DNA of 16,666 nt, from assembly GCA_002317595.1 (NCBI GenBank), contig DCHL01000009.1:51018-67683 (forward strand), written 5' to 3'. Position numbers and translations under genes: made by a program. Below are positions 1-5,823 of this stretch, piece after piece (position 1 is the stretch's first letter; each line of letters opens with the position of its first letter). The notes below the pieces were generated by a model that searched no databases, was not told where the DNA came from, and saw nothing but the letters and a program-made list of their open reading frames with translations. The stretch comes from Lachnospiraceae bacterium UBA1753. GTDB lineage: Bacteria > Bacillota > Clostridia > Lachnospirales > Lachnospiraceae.

Positions 1-378
1 GCATGGCGTGGAAATGCTTTTGAAATAGTGTGCATTAATCACATAGAGCAGATTAAGTCTGTACTAGGGATACGAGGAATTGAAACGAATGAGTATGCAT
101 GGAGGAGTACAGAACCGGGAGGCGGAGCTCAGATTGACTTGGTAATAAAAAGAAAAGATGGGGTTTCTAATCTTTGTGAAATGAAATTTACAAATGAAGA
201 ATATTCTATTGATGAGGATGAGCATCGTAAAATAGAAAATAGGCTTTCTATGTTCCAAACGATGACCGAAACGAAGGATGCTATTCATGTAACACTAATC
301 TGCGGAAATGGTTATAAACGGAACAAATATTCCGGAATTGTACAAAATGTTATTGTGGGTGATGATTTGTTCACATAG
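1..378 (+). CDS. AAA ATPase, C-terminal DUF234/PD-(D/E)XK-like end (5' truncated)
   Basis: The reading frame is open from the left edge (starting A-W-R-G-N-A-F-E) to the TAG at 376-378, so only the C-terminal 125 residues are present. The end of the family is recognisable: WRGNAFE, then a helical stretch, then GGAQIDLVIKRKDG followed by CEMKF. This is the nuclease-like core (acidic residue, D in QIDLV, E-x-K in EMK) found in the DUF234 tail of prokaryotic AAA ATPases. These are large single proteins of roughly 450-500 residues with an N-terminal P-loop ATPase; that part lies outside the window. Members are common, often multi-copy, in gut Firmicutes and Bacteroidetes, and their function is not established. 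An internal GTG at 28 is not the true start, because family sequence continues upstream of it. The hairpin after the gene has its T-rich side on the minus strand, so I see no clear terminator for this gene. Confidence 0.8.
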   Translation, partial: AWRGNAFEIVCINHIEQIKSVLGIRGIETNEYAWRSTEPGGGAQIDLVIKRKDGVSNLCEMKFTNEEYSIDEDEHRKIENRLSMFQTMTETKDAIHVTLICGNGYKRNKYSGIVQNVIVGDDLFT

Positions 379-407
379 AAATAATGGTGCTCGCCTCAGA
401 TTTAGAA

Positions 408-437
408 AGACCACATCTGCCGCTGTAGATGTGGTCT
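408..437 (-). terminator. Hairpin, probable terminator of the minus-strand micro-ORF transcript
   Basis: The arms AGACCACATCT (408-418) and AGATGTGGTCT (427-437) are perfectly complementary over 11 bp. A wobble and one more pair can close the stem to a CGCT tetraloop. On the minus strand the stem is followed by TTTCTAAAT. On the plus strand it is followed by an A-run, so termination fits the minus-strand transcript better. The hairpin sits about 30 nt downstream of the second micro-ORF. Confidence 0.55.
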
Positions 438-465
438 AAAAATTATCCTGATTCAATTCTACTCC

Positions 466-528
466 TTATCTGAAAGACTCATGGCTTCCAACCAGAGCCG
501 CTTCTATAACCTTTATAAGCTTCAACAT
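466..528 (-). CDS. 20-codon micro-ORF, amphipathic peptide, second of a tandem pair
   Basis: On the minus strand an ATG at 528 opens a 20-codon frame, MLKLIKVIEAALVGSHESFR, ending in TAA at 466. The Shine-Dalgarno sequence AAGGAGG ends 8 nt before this ATG, which is ideal spacing. Another ATG at 535 lies only 1 nt after the same site and would give an unrelated 18-residue frame, so 528 is preferred. The peptide resembles the upstream micro-ORF product in its MLK start, an isoleucine, an Glu-Ala pair and an S-F-(A)-R ending. It could be a small membrane-active or signalling peptide. I do not recognise a named family. Frames this short occur by chance, so the case rests on the paired ribosome binding sites, the mutual similarity and the downstream hairpin. 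Confidence 0.4.
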   Translation of the reverse strand: MLKLIKVIEAALVGSHESFR

Positions 529-564
529 AAGCCATGCCTCCTTCCTTAAATCAACTCAGTAATT

Positions 565-621
565 TTACCTTGCAAAACTCTTGTAATAAGCCTCGAGGAA
601 CGCTGCAATCTTCTTTAACAT
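565..621 (-). CDS. 18-codon micro-ORF, amphipathic peptide, first of a tandem pair
   Basis: On the minus strand an ATG at 621 opens the frame MLKKIAAFLEAYYKSFAR, ending in TAA at 565. It is preceded by GAAAGGAG with about 8 nt spacing. The product is cationic and would form an amphipathic helix, with leucine, isoleucine and aromatics on one face and lysines on the other. The next micro-ORF starts 36 nt downstream and encodes a similar peptide, so the two look like a small operon ending at the 408-437 hairpin. A perfect palindrome lies in the leader at 647-663. I saw no convincing promoter; TATATT near 690 on the minus strand is the best -10-like box. Function is unknown. A signalling peptide, a toxin-like peptide or a leader peptide are all possible. 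Confidence 0.42.
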   Translation of the reverse strand: MLKKIAAFLEAYYKSFAR

Positions 622-646
622 AATCTTGATCTCCTTTCAATTTTTT

Positions 647-663
647 AACCTGCTCAGCAGGTT
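647..663. promoter_or_regulatory. Perfect 8+1+8 palindrome in the micro-ORF leader
   Basis: AACCTGCT and AGCAGGTT flank a single central C. On the minus strand it lies about 25 nt upstream of the first micro-ORF start and just before its Shine-Dalgarno sequence. It is not followed by a T-run in either orientation, so an operator or a small RNA hairpin is more likely than a terminator. Confidence 0.4.
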
Positions 664-741
664 CATTACTTATTTCTCTTGTCACGATTAATATAGCATT
701 ATGGGAGACATATTAAAAATACTTGTTTTGAGCGCATAGCA

Positions 742-800
742 ATACCTATTGGGTATGGATAAAATGCACGCTTGTAATATATAATTTTTTCATATCCATA
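742..800 (+). promoter_or_regulatory. Possible promoter/operator region of the first giant gene
   Basis: A perfect TATAAT box lies at 780-785, about 60 nt before the ATG at 847. No good -35 box sits at 16-18 nt from it. It is bracketed by an inverted repeat, TATGGAT (754-760) and ATCCATA (794-800), and another short palindrome, ATACC-N5-GGTAT, lies at 742-756. The arrangement suggests an activator- or repressor-controlled promoter. This is inference from sequence only. Confidence 0.3.
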
Positions 801-846
801 GAAAAAGGATACCGAAGGTTAATTATTTAATAAGAGAGGGCGGAAG

Positions 847-3800
847 ATGAAACGAAAACTGATAAGCAGGATAATTGCATTTGCAATGGTCACAGTAATG
901 ACCTTCACAAGCACGGATGTCTTTGCAGCTGTGCGCAGCACAGAAGCAAAGTCTGAAATCGAAGTGGATGACGAGGACATCATCATCGATGAATCAGAAG
1001 GGATTGAGGAAATTGATGCAGTAGGGGAGGAAGATGCTGTCCTTATTGCAGATGATACTGAGGAAGATGACACTGAGGCAACAGATGAAATAGAGGAAAT
1101 CATGGAGATCGATGACCCAGAGGAACTTACTGTCTCTGACAACTCCATTACGGCAGACGGGGCTTCCTATGGCGTAGCCAATCCCAGAAGGGACAGCTCA
1201 GGCACCGTTACCTGGGATTGCGTATACTTTGGTTCATACCCTCAGGCAGAGGTAGTGGCAGACAAAAGTTCATATACTGCAATAGGTAGCGACTGCCTGA
1301 ATGAAGAAGACATAATAGAAGATGAAGACCTTTATGCAGAACTGCAGAGTGCATCTTTCAATAGCAAGAATCTTGCAACAGTTACCTACAGTGGAAGTAC
1401 ATATACCTATAAGAGAATAAAGAAAGAGAATGCAACCAATATCGCTACGGGCAGGTCAGGTTATTACAACTGGTCAGATTCAACCACCTGGCACTATTTC
1501 CGTTGTGAGCCCATCAAGTGGAGGGTGCTGTCTGTAAATGGAAGCGATGCCTTCCTTCTGGCAGATATGGGACTTGATGATCAGAGATACAACACATCAG
1601 ACACATCCATCACCTGGGAGAAGAGTACTATCAGAAGCTGGCTGAACGGATATGGAAGTACCGTAAACACATATGGAACGGATTACAGCAGCAACGGTGA
1701 CAGCTTCATAGACACTGCCTTTACTTCGAGCCAGAAGGCTGCCATCAAGACAATGAGAGTTGTAAATGCAGACAATACCAATAGCGGAACAGATGGGGGA
1801 AATGACACTTCGGACAAGGTGTTCCTTCTGTCGGAGGCCGAGGTGTACAGCACAGCAAATGGATTCTCATCTGACTACAGTACATACGACAAATGCAGGA
1901 GAAGTAAGTCCAGCACCTACGCAAAGGCGATGGGAGCATATTGTGCTACATCCGATGACTACAGGGGAAACTGCTGGTGGTGGCTTCGCTCACCGGGCGA
2001 TTTTTCTAACAGTGCAGCTAGTGTCGGCTACTACGGCTCCGTGCCCCATGGCGGCTACAACGTGAGCAACTACTTTGATGCTGTCCGTCCCGCTTTGCAT
2101 ATTAATCTATCATCTAATCTCTATACCCTTGTGGGGACAGTAAATTCAAATGGTGTAGTTGATGAGTCAGAAGTACAACTTAATTCATCATCCCTCACAA
2201 TTGCTAAGAACACAAGTAAAACCCTTACAGTTACCGCAAAGGATGAGACTGGAAAAACAGACGAGAATCCCATCCTTTACTGGGGCAGTTCAGATGAGGA
2301 TGTGGCAACCGTTGAGGATGGCGTGGTAACTGGAGTAGCCGAAGGTGAAGCCACAATCACGGTAACTTATAAGGAAAAAAGTGCTGAGTGTGAAGTGACG
2401 GTAACAGACGGATACGGGCTGAAAAATCCTCGAAAGGATAAATCAGGCACAGTTATCTGGGACTGCGTGTATTTCGGTTCCTATCCCCAGGCAGAGGTAG
2501 TGGCAGATAAGAGCACATATACTGCAATAGGAAGTGACTGCCTGAATGAAGAAGACATAATAGAAGATGAAGACCTTTATGCAGAACTTCAGAGTGCAAC
2601 ATTCAATAGCAAGAATCTTGCAACAGTCACGTATGGAGAAAAAAAATATACTTATAAGAGGATAAAGCAGGGTGATGCAGCCCACAGTGCCTCTGGCAGA
2701 TCAGATTACTACAACTGGTCAGATTCAACCACCTGGCATTATTTCCGCTGTGAGCCCATCAAGTGGAGGGTGCTGTCTGTAAACGGAAGCGATGCCTTTC
2801 TTCTGGCGGATAAGGGACTTGATGACAAGGGATACAACACATCATACGCATCCATCACCTGGAAGACGAGCACTATCAGGAGCTGGCTGAACGGATATGG
2901 AAGTACCTTCAACACATGTGGAACGGACTATAGCGGCAACGGTGAAAGCTTTATAGACACAGCCTTCACATCAAGCGAGAAGGAAGCCATAAAGACAACG
3001 AGTGTTGTAAATTCAAACAATTCATATAACGGAACAGCTGGGGGAAATGACACTTCGGACAAGGTGTTCCTACTGTCGGAGGCCGAGGTGTACAGCACAG
3101 CAAATGGATTCTCATCTGACTACAGCACGTTAGATAAATGCAGGAGAAGTATGTCCAGCACCTACGCAAAGGCGATGGGAGTATTGTGGAATACCCCCGC
3201 TGACTACAGGGGCAACTGCCACTGGTGGCTTCGCTCGCCGGGCGATAATTCTCGCAGTGCAGCTTTTGCCAACTACTACGGTTCCGTGGCCCGTGGCGGC
3301 GACCGCGTGAGCGGTCTCAGTAATGCTGCTCGTCCCGCTTTGCATATTAATCTATCATCTGATCTCTGGGAGGAGGCCGATACAGTCAATTCAAATGGGG
3401 ATGTAGGTGTAACGGAAATACCAGACGGAGAGCAGGTCACAGATAACATTGAATGTACATACAATGAAACAGAAGATAAGGGAATCAAACTGACTCTTTC
3501 AGGAACAGGCAGGATGCCTGATTATGAAGAGGATTCGGCTCCCTGGTCAGGGTACGATATTTCCGAGGTTGTTATTTCGGACAATATCACGTATATTGGC
3601 GACAATTCATTTTCGGACCTGGAAATCAGCAGACTTACCCTTCCAATTTCAGCGCAGATAAGCGAAGGTGCATTTAAGTATTCAGAATACGATACTGTTG
3701 AACTTACAAAAGGAACAGGCCGCGGTTTTGACTATACAGAGTCGCAGGCAGGATATCTTCCATGGAGTAACAGTTCTGATGTTAAGATAATAGTTGATAA

Positions 3801-5574
3801 TGGCATAGAGTACGTTGGAAACTATACATTCAGTAAAATAGGCGGATATAATGACAGTTCAATAACACTCCCAGATTCACTTGTAGAGGTTGGAGATTAT
3901 GCTTTTTCAAACTGCTATTATCAGGCATCAATTCCTTCGTCTATAACAAAGGTCGGAGATTATGCATTTTATGGATGCGGATCCACGGTAGATGCTGACG
4001 ATATCGTGGTTTCCAATCTGAATCTTAATTCAGTTGGAGACAGTTCATTCGCAAGCTGCTATCTGATAGGGGATGTTAAGCTTAATAATGTGGAAAATGT
4101 ACCAGATGATGCATTTTGCATGTCCAGCGTGGCGTCAGTTGAAATGAATGGAGTGAAATCCATAGGTAAAGGAGCCTTCAATAAGTGTGATTACCTGGAA
4201 AGCATCAGATTTGGTTCCAGCCTCAAAAAAATAGGTGAGGGCGCATTTGCACAGAATGAAATACTCGATTCAATAGCATTCAAATCAACAGGAATTGAAT
4301 TGGAGAAGAAGGCATTCTATAACTGCAAAGGGCTTAAGACGGCTAAATTGGACGGAGTGAAATCCGTTGGGGATGAGGCATTCCTGCTTTGCAAAAATCT
4401 TGAAACAGTAGAAATGGGTTCGTCTGTCAAAACAATAGGAAAGAAATCCTTCATGCTCTGTGAAAAAATACAGAGTATCAAATTGCCAGACACTCTTTCT
4501 GCTATTTCAGAGTCTGCCTTCAGTTCATGTTCTGTCCTTGAGGATGTGACATTTGGAAAGAGTATCACTACTATAGGAGATGGTGCATTTTCTGGAACTG
4601 CAATTTCGGAGGTAAAACTTCCGAGCACGATGGAAAAAATTGGAAGTGCATTTACCATGTGCGACAACCTAAAATCAGTAGATCTCGGAGAAATAAAGGA
4701 AATAGGGGAATCTGCATTCCAGCTGTGCGAGAATCTGGAAGAGGTGAAATTTGGCCCAGTAAAGACAATCGGTAATAACGCATTTTCAGGCTGGAAGAAG
4801 CTGGGCAATCTGACTCTTCCAAATACCGTTACAAGTATTGGAGAGCGTGCGTTTATGCCATCTGGCTCATTAACGGACTACAGCAGGTCGATAACAATTG
4901 CAAATGCTTCCTGCAGCATAGGTAAGCCCAATTTCATAAACACTAATAAAGCGGGATTTACTGTAATAAAGGGATTTTCAGGTTCAACGGCAGAAAGTAT
5001 CGCAAAAGAAATAGGATGTGGCTTTGTTGCATCATTAGGAACCAGTGTAACGCTCGGAGAATACTCTGGAATGCTGATTTTTGACCCTGCAGGTGCTGAA
5101 GACGGAGTGTACTATCAGTATTTTTCCTTTAGAAGGAAGATAAAGCTGATGAAGCCTGTAAGACCTGGATATACTTTCAAGGGATGGTATTATACGAATA
5201 ACAAGGGAAAGACAGTAAAGGCGACAACAATCACTTCAAAGCTTCTAAAAAGCAATAGTACTATTACCCTTACAGCAAGATGGTCAGAAAACTACTACAA
5301 TGTGAAATATTATGTGACTAAGCCTGCAGGTGTATCCAAAATGAGATTCCAGGGCAAGCCCAAAATGGCCAAGAAGATATATTACACAAAGGACCTGACA
5401 CTTCCAACAGGCGTTACAGGTACCGACGGGTCTGGAAAGGTTTATCACCTTGCGGGATGGACAAAAACAAAGAACGGAACAACCGTAGATTATGCCGTTG
5501 GGGAAACTGTATCTGGGCTTGAGGGTACGGAAAAGAACAATCGAACAGTGAAACTTTACGGAGTTTGGGAATAG
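847..5574 (+). CDS. Giant secreted protein: two DUF6273-like domains, BIG2, BspA leucine-rich repeats, InlB-like repeats
   Basis: A 1575-residue exported protein, with GAGAGGG upstream of the ATG as ribosome binding site. Residues 1-28 form a signal peptide (K/R start, hydrophobic core, FAA end). Residues 30-100 are a very acidic linker. Two DUF6273-like domains span about 108-425 and 523-840. Both contain WDCVYFGSYPQ, EPIKWRVLSVNGSDAFLLAD, SWLNGY, DKVFLLSEAEV, WWLRSPG and RPALHINLSS. They are separated by a BIG2-like domain (about 440-521). Residues about 867-1365 are a BspA-type leucine-rich repeat solenoid with recurring IG-x-x-AF repeats. About 1405-1575 are two Flg_new/InlB B-like repeats, ending in GVWE. 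No LPxTG motif is visible. The likely role is cell-surface or secreted binding. The domain order suggests a ligand-binding, C-type-lectin-like fold carried on adhesin modules, but this is inference. The WWLRSPG-to-RPAL patches differ as a diversity-generating retroelement target would. Confidence 0.9.
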   Translation: MKRKLISRIIAFAMVTVMTFTSTDVFAAVRSTEAKSEIEVDDEDIIIDESEGIEEIDAVGEEDAVLIADDTEEDDTEATDEIEEIMEIDDPEELTVSDNSITADGASYGVANPRRDSSGTVTWDCVYFGSYPQAEVVADKSSYTAIGSDCLNEEDIIEDEDLYAELQSASFNSKNLATVTYSGSTYTYKRIKKENATNIATGRSGYYNWSDSTTWHYFRCEPIKWRVLSVNGSDAFLLADMGLDDQRYNTSDTSITWEKSTIRSWLNGYGSTVNTYGTDYSSNGDSFIDTAFTSSQKAAIKTMRVVNADNTNSGTDGGNDTSDKVFLLSEAEVYSTANGFSSDYSTYDKCRRSKSSTYAKAMGAYCATSDDYRGNCWWWLRSPGDFSNSAASVGYYGSVPHGGYNVSNYFDAVRPALHINLSSNLYTLVGTVNSNGVVDESEVQLNSSSLTIAKNTSKTLTVTAKDETGKTDENPILYWGSSDEDVATVEDGVVTGVAEGEATITVTYKEKSAECEVTVTDGYGLKNPRKDKSGTVIWDCVYFGSYPQAEVVADKSTYTAIGSDCLNEEDIIEDEDLYAELQSATFNSKNLATVTYGEKKYTYKRIKQGDAAHSASGRSDYYNWSDSTTWHYFRCEPIKWRVLSVNGSDAFLLADKGLDDKGYNTSYASITWKTSTIRSWLNGYGSTFNTCGTDYSGNGESFIDTAFTSSEKEAIKTTSVVNSNNSYNGTAGGNDTSDKVFLLSEAEVYSTANGFSSDYSTLDKCRRSMSSTYAKAMGVLWNTPADYRGNCHWWLRSPGDNSRSAAFANYYGSVARGGDRVSGLSNAARPALHINLSSDLWEEADTVNSNGDVGVTEIPDGEQVTDNIECTYNETEDKGIKLTLSGTGRMPDYEEDSAPWSGYDISEVVISDNITYIGDNSFSDLEISRLTLPISAQISEGAFKYSEYDTVELTKGTGRGFDYTESQAGYLPWSNSSDVKIIVDNGIEYVGNYTFSKIGGYNDSSITLPDSLVEVGDYAFSNCYYQASIPSSITKVGDYAFYGCGSTVDADDIVVSNLNLNSVGDSSFASCYLIGDVKLNNVENVPDDAFCMSSVASVEMNGVKSIGKGAFNKCDYLESIRFGSSLKKIGEGAFAQNEILDSIAFKSTGIELEKKAFYNCKGLKTAKLDGVKSVGDEAFLLCKNLETVEMGSSVKTIGKKSFMLCEKIQSIKLPDTLSAISESAFSSCSVLEDVTFGKSITTIGDGAFSGTAISEVKLPSTMEKIGSAFTMCDNLKSVDLGEIKEIGESAFQLCENLEEVKFGPVKTIGNNAFSGWKKLGNLTLPNTVTSIGERAFMPSGSLTDYSRSITIANASCSIGKPNFINTNKAGFTVIKGFSGSTAESIAKEIGCGFVASLGTSVTLGEYSGMLIFDPAGAEDGVYYQYFSFRRKIKLMKPVRPGYTFKGWYYTNNKGKTVKATTITSKLLKSNSTITLTARWSENYYNVKYYVTKPAGVSKMRFQGKPKMAKKIYYTKDLTLPTGVTGTDGSGKVYHLAGWTKTKNGTTVDYAVGETVSGLEGTEKNNRTVKLYGVWE
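1168..2120 (+). repeat. DUF6273-like domain repeat, copy 1
   Basis: The first of two in-gene domain copies. It matches 2413-3365 at a constant offset of 1245 nt, both at the WDC motif and at the variable patch, so there is no net insertion or deletion between the copies. Outside the variable patches many differences are synonymous third-base changes, for example gat/gac and ttt/ttc. Confidence 0.85.
1975..2085 (+). repeat. Hypervariable patch VR1 (DGR-like variable region)
   Basis: These 37 codons run from the variable residue before WWLRSPG to the codon before RPAL. Compared with 3220-3330, 12 codons differ only at positions 1 and/or 2 with the third base kept as C or T: ttt/aat, aac/cgc, agt/ttt, gtc/gcc, ggc/aac, ccc/gcc, cat/cgt, tac/gac, aac/cgc, tac/ctc, ttt/agt and gat/aat. 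The invariant flank starting at CGTCCCGC (2086 on) is GC-rich and would be the counterpart of an initiation-of-mutagenic-homing site. Confidence 0.6.
2413..3365 (+). repeat. DUF6273-like domain repeat, copy 2
   Basis: The second domain copy, offset 1245 nt from the first. It is a mosaic. Most of it tracks copy 1 closely, for example the stretch encoding DCLNEEDIIEDEDLYAEL. Positions 2623-2687, however, match the second giant gene at 6214-6278 at about 63 of 65 positions and differ strongly from copy 1. Confidence 0.85.
3220..3330 (+). repeat. Hypervariable patch VR2 (DGR-like variable region)
   Basis: The counterpart of VR1 in domain copy 2, also 37 codons. Three amino-acid-changing codons break the third-base rule (tgg/cac, aac/ggt, gtc/gct) and two are synonymous (tca/tcg, ggc/ggt). 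All other changes fit NNC/NNT codons. The 3' flank from CGTCCCGC through CTATCATCT is identical to that of VR1. Confidence 0.6.
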
Positions 5575-5665
5575 AGGCTAGGAGAAAGGTATATCTGAGT
5601 GATTATTCCTTATCAATTCTTAAAAGTTTTGATACAACTTTGAAAACCGCATAAATCGGGCTAAT

Positions 5666-5715
5666 GAACGGTCTCAGAATATGTTTTTCCAAGGATGACA
5701 TGTTCGAGACCGTTC
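5666..5715 (+). terminator. Hairpin, probable terminator of the first giant gene
   Basis: GAACGGTCTC (5666-5675) pairs perfectly with GAGACCGTTC (5706-5715). After a one-base bulge the stem continues with GAA/TTC and ATG/CAT, giving about 16-17 bp around a loop of about 15 nt. The stem is followed by TTCGTTTG, which is only weakly T-rich. It lies 92 nt after the stop codon. Confidence 0.55.
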
Positions 5716-5733
5716 TTCGTTTGTCCATTAATG

Positions 5734-5762
5734 TTGACGCATCATAATGATAGTAATACGAT
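5734..5762 (+). promoter_or_regulatory. Sigma-A-like promoter of the second giant gene
   Basis: TTGACG (5734-5739, 5 of 6 matches to consensus) is separated by 17 nt from TACGAT (5757-5762, 4 of 6). Transcription would start near 5769, inside the direct repeats described next and about 55 nt before the ATG. Confidence 0.5.
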
Positions 5763-5765
5763 AAG

Positions 5766-5803
5766 TCTAATGCAATCTAACGCAAAATGAAAAGTCTAAC
5801 GCA
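5766..5803 (+). promoter_or_regulatory. Three phased direct repeats TCTAAYGCA at the predicted start of transcription
   Basis: TCTAATGCA (5766-5774), TCTAACGCA (5776-5784) and TCTAACGCA (5795-5803) are spaced 10 and 19 nt apart, close to one and two helical turns. Such spacing is typical of a repeated protein-binding site. The position overlaps the predicted start site, which suggests repression or control in the leader. The second and third copies continue as CAAAAT. Confidence 0.4.
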
Positions 5804-5823
5804 AAATTTAGAGGGACAGAGTT

